Origin: Crossaster papposus
Taxonomy: Eukaryota; Echinodermata; Asteroidea; Velatida; Solasteridae
NCBI GenBank assembly: GCA_037893245.1
Contig: JBAIAA010000396.1
Location: 558,001 to 622,000 of the forward strand
Length of the DNA stretch: 64,000 nucleotides
Direction of reading: 5' to 3'
Shown here: positions 19,816 to 31,744 of the stretch, one piece after another
Position numbering within the stretch: position 1 is the stretch's first letter
How the letters are laid out: every line of letters begins with the position of its first letter
Notes under the pieces: model-generated
What the model saw: only the letters and a program-made list of their open reading frames with translations
Told to the model about the DNA's origin: nothing
Database searches by the model: none
Translations under genes and position numbers: made by a program

Positions 19816-20184
19816 ATGGCTCCTAAAGTTAGCGGAAAAGGCCAGAAGAAGGCCGGCAACACCAAGGCTCCGGTCAGCACGAACAAGAAGAGGCGTCGGC
19901 GTCGCAAGGAGAGCTACGGCATCTACATCTACAAAGTCATGAAACAGGTGCACCCCGACACAGGAATCTCCAGCAAGGCAATGAGCATCATGAACAGCTT
20001 TGTCAACGACGTGTTTGAGCGCATCGCCGGCGAATCTTCCCGCCTTGCCCACTACAACAAGAAGTCGACCATCTCAAGTCGTGAAGTGCAGACTGCAGTA
20101 CGCCTAATCCTCCCGGGAGAGCTTGCCAAGCATGCAGTCAGCGAAGGAACCAAGGCCGTCACCAAGTATACGACTTCAAAATAG
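19816..20184 (+). CDS. H2B: Histone H2B, unit 3
   Basis: 122 codons, identical protein to unit 1. This copy defines the deletion in unit 2, whose H2B begins at the equivalent of 19,875. Confidence 0.98.
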   Translation: MAPKVSGKGQKKAGNTKAPVSTNKKRRRRRKESYGIYIYKVMKQVHPDTGISSKAMSIMNSFVNDVFERIAGESSRLAHYNKKSTISSREVQTAVRLILPGELAKHAVSEGTKAVTKYTTSK

Positions 20185-20228
20185 GTTGACCGAGGGAGGA
20201 ACAAATAACACGAAAAACATAACCAAAC

Positions 20229-20244
20229 GGCTCTTTTCAGAGCC
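20229..20244 (+). terminator. H2B stem-loop, unit 3
   Basis: ggctcttttcagagcc. Confidence 0.93.
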
Positions 20245-21260
20245 AACACAATTTAAAAAAAAGAGATGTGACTGTCTGATCTGTGTTACTAATTTAGTCA
20301 ATATTCGTAGGTGGTAAAATCGTTCGGGTAGTGTTCCCGTCTTTACATTCTCCCTGACCTTAAAAGGAGAAATGAAGATCAACATTAACCTTCTGTTCTC
20401 GTCGCCTTTGAAAACAAATATGTGACTTGAAAAGGCATGACGGGGAAAAGTATTTCTGTAGTATTTGGAGTTCTATTGTTTTACACCGTAGTAAAGACCG
20501 ATTCGTTAGTTTTGCAATGATACCAACAGTATTTATTTACATCATTTAATTAACATGATATATACAACATTGCAGGGCTGACAGTGCGCCGCCCAACCTA
20601 AGCGATCGAATTTTTAAAACCAACGAATAGCTTTGACCAAAACAATTATACGCGTGTCCGCCAACAACGAAATTGACAAATGGGGGTCATTGTTAATTTA
20701 GCCTCAGTAAGTCACGTAGGAATTTGCAATGGCGAAACAGCCTTTTGTTATTCAGCACCTGTGCACGCAGTGGTTTTTGTTCATTCAGTCTCCATTACGA
20801 GAAGTAGTGGTTTCTTGTTTGATGTATGTTTAATATATGTGTTTGTCGTATCTCTGTGCAGACAAATCCGTGACAGTTTTCAATGTGGTTTATGAGGGAC
20901 GATCTGCGGCCAGCGTGGAGGCAGGTCAATCGGTAGGCAACAGGGACACACCGTCGGGATAACAGAAATCGTCTGAGAAAGCAGGTAAGGTTTTTGGGTG
21001 CTTTGGGTTTTTGCTGTTATGATTTCATCGCTTAGATTGAAGACAGACAGACAGACAGACCTCGTTCAAAAAATGTATCCCTGTCTTCACGAATCCAAAA
21101 ATGGATGCGGTGCACTCAACCGTACAGTAAGTGTGTCGCGCGTGATTGGCTACTTGGCGTGCTTCGGCCAATCCACCGGAACGCTATAACTAGTGCTGTC
21201 ACCCCCCTCGTACGGCACTTTCACTGCAGATCGCAATCTACTGTCACCAATTACTTCAAG

Positions 21261-21638
21261 ATGACTGGACGAGGAAAGAGCGGAAAAGCAAGAAGCAAGG
21301 CCAGGAGCAGGTCCTCAAGGGCGGGACTGCAGTTCCCCGTGGGTCGCGTTCATCGATTTTTGCGAAGGGGCAACTACGCTGAGCGGGTTGGAGCCGGTGC
21401 ACCGGTCTACCTGGCAGCCGTGATGGAATACCTGACCGCGGAGATCCTGGAGCTGGCCGGTAACGCAGCACGAGACAATAAGAAGACGAGAATTAACCCT
21501 CGACATCTGCAGCTTGCTATACGCAACGACGAAGAGCTTAACAAGTTGATGAGTGGGGTTACCATCGCGCAAGGCGGTGTGCTTCCCAACATCCAGCAAG
21601 TACTTCTGCCCAAAAAGGCCGCCAAAGTATCAAAGTAA
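21261..21638 (+). CDS. H2A: Histone H2A, unit 3
   Basis: 125 residues, identical protein to unit 1; tataactag promoter. Confidence 0.98.
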   Translation: MTGRGKSGKARSKARSRSSRAGLQFPVGRVHRFLRRGNYAERVGAGAPVYLAAVMEYLTAEILELAGNAARDNKKTRINPRHLQLAIRNDEELNKLMSGVTIAQGGVLPNIQQVLLPKKAAKVSK

Positions 21639-21683
21639 TAGGCCTACAAACAAATTACTTTGCCTCCACAAACAAAACCAAAA

Positions 21684-21699
21684 GGCTCTTTTCAGGGCC
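21684..21699 (+). terminator. H2A stem-loop, unit 3
   Basis: ggctcttttcagggcc. Confidence 0.93.
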
Positions 21700-23134
21700 A
21701 CCACATAGTTACAAGAGAGAAACGCCGCTGTCTGTCTGTTCTTCATTTTTAAATAAAGTTTTAAAAGAGACAAATTTAGATAATACATGTGTAGATTTTA
21801 ACTTTCACAGCCAAAGGCCCGCTGAGTTTGTTCAATGGCTTCGTTTATTTTTTAAAGAATCGCCTTCCCTTTTCCTGCTTATAAAAATATTAAGAAAGTG
21901 TTTTTTGTCATCCGGGCGCGCGTGCGTTTTAACTTGTATCCCGGCGACCTTCATATAAAAACTAGTTCATTAAATATGCAACGCGCGCACTGTGACTTCA
22001 ACAAAGCAAAAATAAATACGCGCTGTGTCTGTACTCTATATATACATGTACTACGCGTACTGTACAGTACATGCATGTTCAGTTTGTAAAAGTACGTGAA
22101 TGATATTATACCCGCGACCCAGCACATCAAAATCAAGAATAAGTCGGAAAAAGACTTTCGGAGATATAAATATAATAAGATTGCAAATTCAATAAGCTTT
22201 TTAATGACATCCATCACAAGCCTTTAGCTCGGAAATTATTGGTTACGAGTTACAGACTGGGGATGGCTATCAATAGAAAGCCTATGGAATTTCAAATGTT
22301 ACTATGTACATATCGTGAATTGTCATTTCCCGCTTATTATTGATTTTGATATCCTGGGTCACATTTTCATAGATTTAACAAAAACATTGGAAATGTGGTG
22401 AGTTGACACTTCGCGTGTGGTCTATTAGCTTTGTTTTCGTGTTCTGTCTTACCTGGGCCCAATTTCATAACAAATGTAAGCACAACAATTTGCTTAGCAT
22501 GAAACCTTTTCCTTGGCCAAACTGAAGATTTCCGAACACGTTTTATTGACGGTCGTGAATTCTCGTTAACGTTCGCGACTACAATTTCGACGTCTGGGTG
22601 TACACAATTAAATGGTCAGGCCATAGAACCAGACTATTTTCACCGCCCACAAAGTGGGACATTTAGGTTCTGCTTAAAAACAAATAAACCGGCCTGAACG
22701 GTAAACGATCGAGGCGCGGTTGTGCCGAAGGGCGCCATCTATCGGCACGCTCGTACCGGCAGGTCTGTGTGTATTTACAGCGGCGAGGCGCAGTGCAGCA
22801 TGGCGATAATTTTGATACCAGTCGCATTTTTCCAGATTTTCAAGTGACTTTTGGTTAAAAAAAATGAATTTGTAAAAGAATATTGTCGATGTGTATGAAA
22901 ATGTGTTATGAAAACCCCCCAAGCTCATGAATATTGATGTAAATTAACGTGCCAAAAGTTGGTAATTTCTATAAACGGGTTTGCGTCGGGCTCTGTGAGA
23001 AGTCCTTTTCTTGACCCGAAATACACAAATTAGAAAAGTTAAAATAAGAATATTATTCGGATGAGAACAATGGGCGGGGGAATCAATTTGCATGCATAAT
23101 TCCAGAGCGCCCTATTGGTTCAATGTCAATCGTT

Positions 23135-23163
23135 ATCGCTTCTCGGCCTTTTGGCCAAGATCA
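23135..23163 (+). pseudogene. U2: U2 snRNA gene 5' fragment (nt 1-29, T22C), unit 3
   Basis: U2 nt 1-29 with T22 changed to C (ttggccaaga). The same change occurs in unit 6, the only other unit with this element type. Confidence 0.92.
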
Positions 23164-23175
23164 CCGGGAGCTACG

Positions 23176-24516
23176 ATGGCAACGAATGAACTACAGAGGG
23201 AGCTGTCTACATACCTGACGACTGATGCGAAGATCCAATACGACGAGATGTGCCAGCTGATCTCCGAGACCGCCGGGGAGACTGACGTCGTCTGCGTCCA
23301 GCAGCTGAGTGAAAACAAATGGTGCGTCACCACAACATCTGAAGCGGCCAATACAAAGATGCTCCAAGCCGACCTGCTCATCGGGCAACATCGTGTTACG
23401 TCCACACCGGTGAGCAGGAAGAAGACCTTCATCACGGTCCGTGACGCACCATTCGAGCTACGCGACGTCACCATCTCCCTGGCGCTATCTCACTACGGCA
23501 AGGTCTTCGGCATCAGACGAGGACATTGGCAGAAACATCTTGGGTGGGAGAACGGCCACCGACACGCGCGTATGGAACTGAGTCGTCCAATCCCATCTTA
23601 CGTGCGTGTCGGTGGGTACCAAGTGCGAGTGGAGTACGACCACCAAGAGAGGACATGCCGGGTTTGCGGGTTGGTCGGCCACCTGGCTGCGGGGTGCCCG
23701 TCAGTTGTGTGCTACAACTGCAACAAGCACGGGCACCGCAGCCGGGAGTGTCCGGAGCCGGTGAAGTGCCGAGGGTGCGGGGAGACGGGGCACTATGCCG
23801 CACGGTGCCCCCGTTCGTACGCCGCTCGCCTGCGTGTTACGGCTTTCACCGACCCGGACATCGACGACGACGGCGGCGACCCGCGCCCGGCGAGACCGCC
23901 CACACCACCTCGGGCCAGTCCGGACCCTGCGGCTACAACCCGTCAGACAGGACCACTCAAGGTACCCCGGACCCCACCACAGGACGCCCCACCACAGCCG
24001 GCCAGACCAACCAAGCCTTCACGGCCTAGTAGCCCACCACAAAGACCATCTGAGGCCGGCACACCCACTGCAGGCGGCACCAGGCCCGCCCGCACAGCCA
24101 ACCGTCCACCTCGGCGTGGTGCGGGCGAGGCGGTTGCCCCGACCACGGAGAGTGCGACGGCAACGGTGTCGATGTCATCGTTGTCGTCGTCAGAAACATC
24201 GATCACTACGAACGTGTCGTTCTCCTCCGTGGAAGGCGGTAAGCCTAGGCGGTACCAGCTGAAACTCCCGTCGATAACGCCGGAAGAGAGAACCAGGGAC
24301 TGGGCGGAGATGGTCGCGAGTGCGGAGGCGGAGATACAGCAAGAGATGGAGCGACGGAGCCAGGAAAGCAGTTCCGACGGGTCCGTCGCCTCCATAATAT
24401 CTACCGCCTCCGCAAAACGCTGTCACCATTCCTCAGATTCCCCTGAGGAATGGTCGACAATACGAGGGAAGAAACCACGTCCCAAGAAGAGGAAGGCACG
24501 AGCCAACAAAAAATGA
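23176..24516 (+). CDS. Gag-only element ORF1, copy 1
   Basis: 446 residues from the ATG at 23,176 (MATNELQREL). Same order as the unit 1 ORF1: RRM-like region, three CX2CX4HX4C knuckles, a Pro-rich tract, a Ser/Thr-rich acidic segment, and a basic end (KKPRPKKRKARANKK). It lacks the 15-bp minisatellite. The first third differs at many residues from the unit 6 copy, while everything after about residue 118 is identical. Confidence 0.88.
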   Translation: MATNELQRELSTYLTTDAKIQYDEMCQLISETAGETDVVCVQQLSENKWCVTTTSEAANTKMLQADLLIGQHRVTSTPVSRKKTFITVRDAPFELRDVTISLALSHYGKVFGIRRGHWQKHLGWENGHRHARMELSRPIPSYVRVGGYQVRVEYDHQERTCRVCGLVGHLAAGCPSVVCYNCNKHGHRSRECPEPVKCRGCGETGHYAARCPRSYAARLRVTAFTDPDIDDDGGDPRPARPPTPPRASPDPAATTRQTGPLKVPRTPPQDAPPQPARPTKPSRPSSPPQRPSEAGTPTAGGTRPARTANRPPRRGAGEAVAPTTESATATVSMSSLSSSETSITTNVSFSSVEGGKPRRYQLKLPSITPEERTRDWAEMVASAEAEIQQEMERRSQESSSDGSVASIISTASAKRCHHSSDSPEEWSTIRGKKPRPKKRKARANKK

Positions 24517-24900
24517 ACTGTTTTCTTTGGTGGTGGGTTAAGTGAGTTGTTTTGTTTAAATAAGTGGTGGTGGTTTTTTAATAAGAAGATGTAAATTTTA
24601 TGTAAATATAAGTGGTGGTGGGTTTAAGAAGATGTTAATTTTTTATGTAAATATTTTCACAGTTGTGTTTTTGTAAAAATTGAAGATACAAATAATACGT
24701 AATATTTATTCAGTTGTTCTTTTCCTGATAGTAATCAAGCGCGTTTATTTTGGTGGAGGGTTATGTCCCGGTTTATATAATGTTTGCATTGTTTAAAACA
24801 AGTTGTATTTAATTTTTATTTTGTACATACTGTGACCGTTGTGTTGTATCATCATATGTGTGTTTGGTTTCATTTACAAGAATAAACCAATTTAAAAACC
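24517..24900 (+). other. 3' UTR of Gag-only element, copy 1
   Basis: Contains an imperfect tandem duplication of about 48 bp (24,562-24,654; units begin aagtggtggtgg and end atgtaaatat), not present in the full element. It ends with the shared aataaaccaatttaaaaacc. Confidence 0.75.
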
Positions 24901-25055
24901 GTATCTGTTCTTTTCAGCTTAATATCTGAAACGCTGTTCATCGAACAGCCAGTATATTAATCTGATTTTTGGATTTGGGCCGTGGAATAGAGGCTTGCCT
25001 CGTCCCGGCCATGGGTTGGCCCGGTATAGCAGTACATCCGGGATTCGGCCCACTC
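24901..25055 (+). pseudogene. U2: U2 snRNA gene 3' fragment, unit 3
   Basis: U2 nt 36 to the end. Confidence 0.9.
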
Positions 25056-25787
25056 CCCTCGGGGAACATCAATTAATACAAAAACAGGTCTCGTCTATTA
25101 TGTGTATTCCTATGTCGCCTCACTTTTACAAGTTCTTTCTTCGCTTTACTTCGTGGCTTTCTTATATTTGAACATTTCAATTTGTCTCAATTAAATAATT
25201 GTATGAAGACCGATCTCTTTGTTTTAGGTTGATTTCTGAAGAAAGGGAAAAACAACAACAACAAAAACAAACAAACAAACAAACAAACAAACAGATCCTC
25301 TGCGACTGGTTGTATTTTTTTTTGGCGAAGATGTATTAGATTTCTTTATCTTTTCCATATTTTTAGAAATTCATATGATTTCATATAAATGTAGACTTTA
25401 AATGTTCTTTTTGTTTTTGGTCTTGTTTGTTTGAATTCCATTTTTGTTCTAAATACTGTATAGGTAATAATGCAGGGCCCTTTTTTATAGCTTTTTTTTT
25501 GTAAGTGATAAAACCTCAAATACAATAAATAACAGTGCTTTTAACAGTTCAGTTTTTATGTTTGTATTTTAATGTTGCGATTATTCGTTTGCTTGCTTTC
25601 CTCTCTCTCTCTCTCTCGTTGACTGTTTATTTCTCCTCTCGTGTCGTTATTTCGGGAGGGAAACCTCTGCCACGATTTGTTGCTAGAGGGCGCCCTGACT
25701 TTCGTTTGCCTGGCGTGCTCCTATCGCGTCCGCGCATAGCAGTGATATATAATACACTGCCTCGCCCATTCAATCGATCTAGTCTAG

Positions 25788-26135
<348 letters not shown>

Positions 26136-26170
26136 ATAGATGCATGATACATGCCATTTTCAAACCAAAC

Positions 26171-26186
26171 GGCTCTTTTCAGAGCC
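26171..26186 (+). terminator. H4 stem-loop, unit 4
   Basis: ggctcttttcagagcc. Confidence 0.93.
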
Positions 26187-26622
26187 ACCACGATTTCACA
26201 AAAAGAGATTGATTCCAGGTTTTAATTTGTGTGTACTCTGTTATTATTTGGGCATTGTCTCGCGGGATTCAGTGTGGATTTTCCTCCCTGTGTCTATTAG
26301 TATTAAGGTTTTTTTCTTTTCGTTTATTGCCCGTAATTATTCCCGGGATGTCTTTATCGAAGACACGGCCCATTTGTTTATTTTGGTAGCTGGGGAAAAT
26401 TAATTTGCTTGCAAAGTATCATGTACTCGTAGGTAATATTGACCGTATTGTTTCGGAGGGTAAATCAGTTGTGATCAGTGAAGCGTCCCGGCATGGTGTC
26501 CGAATTATCCAATCGGAAGACTGCCCATTGTTATACTTCAGCCCCAGGATGCTATTCTCTAGTCTTAAGAGACGGCCTGTTCGTTGATTTGGCATTCACT
26601 TCTTATCTACTCTCCATTCTGA

Positions 26623-27051
<429 letters not shown>

Positions 27052-27082
27052 GTCACAGCTGCGTGCGCAAAACTAACCGAAC

Positions 27083-27098
27083 GGCCCTTTTCAGGGCC
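27083..27098 (+). terminator. H3 stem-loop, unit 4
   Basis: ggcccttttcagggcc. Confidence 0.93.
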
Positions 27099-27785
27099 AA
27101 TATTTTTTTCAAAGAGAGATTCATTCCAATCGCGTTTTCTGTAGAGTTTTGGAAAGTTAAGTTTGGTTACTATAGGTAAATACGAATTTTAACTGGCCAG
27201 AGCTCCGGAGAACGGATTAATAAAATTAATCGGATTAGTCTCTTTCCATTTTGTTTGTTTGTCTGTCTGTCTCTTATTTTTTGTTGTCCCCCCACCCCCC
27301 AAAATAAAAATAAAAAATTATTTTACTTTTAATACGGTAAAAAAGGAGAAGAGTAATTGCCTGGCCATGTACACAATTGTTTATGCAGTCATTTTGTGTC
27401 ATATTTTCGAAAACGGGAACTCTTCGTTACATTGGATGATACGCAAGTTTACCCGGCGTTTGGGGAAAAATAAATAATGAGTGAAACCACACCGGATTGT
27501 TGGCCTCTACCGAATATAATAAAAAAGTGGATATTCTAAATTATTGTTTGTAATTGTTTGTTTCTTGGAGTTTTCATTCGGATTCGGAAGGATAGCTTTT
27601 GCCCTCTGTGCGTGTGGCAAGCGCCAATGCATGTCACTTTGCACGCGTACATAATTCTTCACGCTTGGGTGATTGTGTGGACAATGCGTGTATGCCCAGA
27701 ATCCTAGCGGGTACCATAAAAGTCGTCCCGGCATGCTTGACCTTCCATTCGATCGCACGATCACATACACTCATCTTCTCCAATC

Positions 27786-28154
27786 ATGGCTCCTAAAGTT
27801 AGCGGAAAAGGCCAGAAGAAGGCCGGCAACACCAAGGCTCCGGTCAGCACGAACAAGAAGAGGCGTCGGCGTCGCAAGGAGAGCTACGGCATCTACATCT
27901 ACAAAGTCATGAAACAGGTGCACCCCGACACAGGAATCTCCAGCAAGGCAATGAGCATCATGAACAGCTTTGTCAACGACGTGTTTGAGCGCATCGCCGG
28001 CGAATCTTCCCGCCTTGCCCACTACAACAAGAAGTCGACCATCTCAAGTCGTGAAGTGCAGACTGCAGTACGCCTAATCCTCCCGGGAGAGCTTGCCAAG
28101 CATGCAGTCAGCGAAGGAACCAAGGCCGTCACCAAGTATACGACTTCAAAATAG
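27786..28154 (+). CDS. H2B: Histone H2B, unit 4
   Basis: 122 codons, identical protein to unit 1. Confidence 0.98.
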   Translation: MAPKVSGKGQKKAGNTKAPVSTNKKRRRRRKESYGIYIYKVMKQVHPDTGISSKAMSIMNSFVNDVFERIAGESSRLAHYNKKSTISSREVQTAVRLILPGELAKHAVSEGTKAVTKYTTSK

Positions 28155-28198
28155 GTTGACCGAGGGAGGAACAAATAACACGAAAAACATAACCAAAC

Positions 28199-28214
28199 GG
28201 CTCTTTTCAGAGCC
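28199..28214 (+). terminator. H2B stem-loop, unit 4
   Basis: ggctcttttcagagcc. Confidence 0.93.
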
Positions 28215-29230
28215 AACACAATTTAAAAAAAAGAGATGTGACTGTCTGATCTGTGTTACTAATTTAGTCAATATTCGTAGGTGGTAAAATCGTTCGGGTA
28301 GTGTTCCCGTCTTTACATTCTCCCTGACCTTAAAAGGAGAAATGAAGATCAACATTAACCTTCTGTTCTCGTCGCCTTTGAAAACAAATATGTGACTTGA
28401 AAAGGCATGACGGGGAAAAGTATTTCTGTAGTATTTGGAGTTCTATTGTTTTACACCGTAGTAAAGACCGATTCGTTAGTTTTGCAATGATACCAACAGT
28501 ATTTATTTACATCATTTAATTAACATGATATATACAACATTGCAGGGCTGACAGTGCGCCGCCCAACCTAAGCGATCGAATTTTTAAAACCAACGAATAG
28601 CTTTGACCAAAACAATTATACGCGTGTCCGCCAACAACGAAATTGACAAATGGGGGTCATTGTTAATTTAGCCTCAGTAAGTCACGTAGGAATTTGCAAT
28701 GGCGAAACAGCCTTTTGTTATTCAGCACCTGTGCACGCAGTGGTTTTTGTTCATTCAGTCTCCATTACGAGAAGTAGTGGTTTCTTGTTTGATGTATGTT
28801 TAATATATGTGTTTGTCGTATCTCTGTGCAGACAAATCCGTGACAGTTTTCAATGTGGTTTATGAGGGACGATCTGCGGCCAGCGTGGAGGCAGGTCAAT
28901 CGGTAGGCAACAGGGACACACCGTCGGGATAACAGAAATCGTCTGAGAAAGCAGGTAAGGTTTTTGGGTGCTTTGGGTTTTTGCTGTTATGATTTCATCG
29001 CTTAGATTGAAGACAGACAGACAGACAGACCTCGTTCAAAAAATGTATCCCTGTCTTCACGAATCCAAAAATGGATGCGGTGCACTCAACCGTACAGTAA
29101 GTGTGTCGCGCGTGATTGGCTACTTGGCGTGCTTCGGCCAATCCACCGGAACGCTATAACTAGTGCTGTCACCCCCCTCGTACGGCACTTTCACTGCAGA
29201 TCGCAATCTACTGTCACCAATTACTTCAAG

Positions 29231-29608
29231 ATGACTGGACGAGGAAAGAGCGGAAAAGCAAGAAGCAAGGCCAGGAGCAGGTCCTCAAGGGCGGGACTGC
29301 AGTTCCCCGTGGGTCGCGTTCATCGATTTTTGCGAAGGGGCAACTACGCTGAGCGGGTTGGAGCCGGTGCACCGGTCTACCTGGCAGCCGTGATGGAATA
29401 CCTGACCGCGGAGATCCTGGAGCTGGCCGGTAACGCAGCACGAGACAATAAGAAGACGAGAATTAACCCTCGACATCTGCAGCTTGCTATACGCAACGAC
29501 GAAGAGCTTAACAAGTTGATGAGTGGGGTTACCATCGCGCAAGGCGGTGTGCTTCCCAACATCCAGCAAGTACTTCTGCCCAAAAAGGCCGCCAAAGTAT
29601 CAAAGTAA
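29231..29608 (+). CDS. H2A: Histone H2A, unit 4
   Basis: 125 residues, identical protein to unit 1. Confidence 0.98.
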   Translation: MTGRGKSGKARSKARSRSSRAGLQFPVGRVHRFLRRGNYAERVGAGAPVYLAAVMEYLTAEILELAGNAARDNKKTRINPRHLQLAIRNDEELNKLMSGVTIAQGGVLPNIQQVLLPKKAAKVSK

Positions 29609-29653
29609 TAGGCCTACAAACAAATTACTTTGCCTCCACAAACAAAACCAAAA

Positions 29654-29669
29654 GGCTCTTTTCAGGGCC
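29654..29669 (+). terminator. H2A stem-loop, unit 4
   Basis: ggctcttttcagggcc. Confidence 0.93.
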
Positions 29670-31104
29670 ACCACATAGTTACAAGAGAGAAACGCCGCTG
29701 TCTGTCTGTTCTTCATTTTTAAATAAAGTTTTAAAAGAGACAAATTTAGATAATACATGTGTAGATTTTAACTTTCACAGCCAAAGGCCCGCTGAGTTTG
29801 TTCAATGGCTTCGTTTATTTTTTAAAGAATCGCCTTCCCTTTTCCTGCTTATAAAAATATTAAGAAAGTGTTTTTTGTCATCCGGGCGCGCGTGCGTTTT
29901 AACTTGTATCCCGGCGACCTTCATATAAAAACTAGTTCATTAAATATGCAACGCGCGCACTGTGACTTCAACAAAGCAAAAATAAATACGCGCTGTGTCT
30001 GTACTCTATATATACATGTACTACGCGTACTGTACAGTACATGCATGTTCAGTTTGTAAAAGTACGTGAATGATATTATACCCGCGACCCAGCACATCAA
30101 AATCAAGAATAAGTCGGAAAAAGACTTTCGGAGATATAAATATAATAAGATTGCAAATTCAATAAGCTTTTTAATGACATCCATCACAAGCCTTTAGCTC
30201 GGAAATTATTGGTTACGAGTTACAGACTGGGGATGGCTATCAATAGAAAGCCTATGGAATTTCAAATGTTACTATGTACATATCGTGAATTGTCATTTCC
30301 CGCTTATTATTGATTTTGATATCCTGGGTCACATTTTCATAGATTTAACAAAAACATTGGAAATGTGGTGAGTTGACACTTCGCGTGTGGTCTATTAGCT
30401 TTGTTTTCGTGTTCTGTCTTACCTGGGCCCAATTTCATAACAAATGTAAGCACAACAATTTGCTTAGCATGAAACCTTTTCCTTGGCCAAACTGAAGATT
30501 TCCGAACACGTTTTATTGACGGTCGTGAATTCTCGTTAACGTTCGCGACTACAATTTCGACGTCTGGGTGTACACAATTAAATGGTCAGGCCATAGAACC
30601 AGACTATTTTCACCGCCCACAAAGTGGGACATTTAGGTTCTGCTTAAAAACAAATAAACCGGCCTGAACGGTAAACGATCGAGGCGCGGTTGTGCCGAAG
30701 GGCGCCATCTATCGGCACGCTCGTACCGGCAGGTCTGTGTGTATTTACAGCGGCGAGGCGCAGTGCAGCATGGCGATAATTTTGATACCAGTCGCATTTT
30801 TCCAGATTTTCAAGTGACTTTTGGTTAAAAAAAATGAATTTGTAAAAGAATATTGTCGATGTGTATGAAAATGTGTTATGAAAACCCCCCAAGCTCATGA
30901 ATATTGATGTAAATTAACGTGCCAAAAGTTGGTAATTTCTATAAACGGGTTTGCGTCGGGCTCTGTGAGAAGTCCTTTTCTTGACCCGAAATACACAAAT
31001 TAGAAAAGTTAAAATAAGAATATTATTCGGATGAGAACAATGGGCGGGGGAATCAATTTGCATGCATAATTCCAGAGCGCCCTATTGGTTCAATGTCAAT
31101 CGTT

Positions 31105-31140
31105 ATCGCTTCTCGGCCTTTTGGCTAAGATCATGTGTGG
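31105..31140 (+). pseudogene. U2: U2 snRNA gene 5' fragment (nt 1-36, A35G), unit 4
   Basis: U2 nt 1-36 with nt 35 A to G beside the junction. Confidence 0.92.
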
Positions 31141-31744
31141 CTTTTTTGCTCCCGTGATTTTGAAGCGGAGTCAGGTTTTGTCGTGTTGAGCTGATATATT
31201 TTGTATATCAGTTTATTCCTTTTGGTTTATAGACCAGGTTGGTCTCATTTTCGCCAAATTTCTCAGTATTTTTGGTTGTTGTTTTGGAGGTTTTTAGTTT
31301 TGTTTTTTGGTCGCTGGCTGTATACGCAGTGCGGTATCAGCCAGCGCCATTCGTTTACGTGCAGCCTTTGTTTCCCCCGTGTAAGTCCACGGGCCCATAG
31401 GTTTGCACGCGTTTCTTTGTCCGTCCCGTACAGTGTACGGCTTTTCCTTTGTTGTGCATTTACCCGTGGCGCTTACATAACACCAGTTGTGTGTGTGTAG
31501 TGCTACGGGTTTATCTATTTCTTTGTGTGCGTGGAGACAATAAGTCTTGCCTTCACGCCACTTTTTGTACATATATACTAGTGTTGTACATGTATGTACT
31601 GCGCTTGTATTTTTAATACATAGCGCTTATACATATATTACTTTCTAGTTTAGCTGGACTAGGCAGTTGCTAGTCCAGCCTTTTTGTTTTAATACCCAGG
31701 AGGTTTTTTCCTTTCTTGGTATTTTGTTTGTGTTTATTTCCAGA

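Larger units (their letters stand above)
23164..24900 (+). mobile_element. Gag-only derivative of the unit 1 element, copy 1
   Basis: 1,737 bp. It has a 12-nt leader, ORF1 and a 3' UTR sharing the ggtggtgggttaa start and the gaataaaccaatttaaaaacc end with the full element, but ORF2 is missing entirely. The break lies between the ORF1 stop and the position just after the ORF2 stop. U2 nt 30-35 are lost. It would need ORF2 in trans. Confidence 0.88.
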
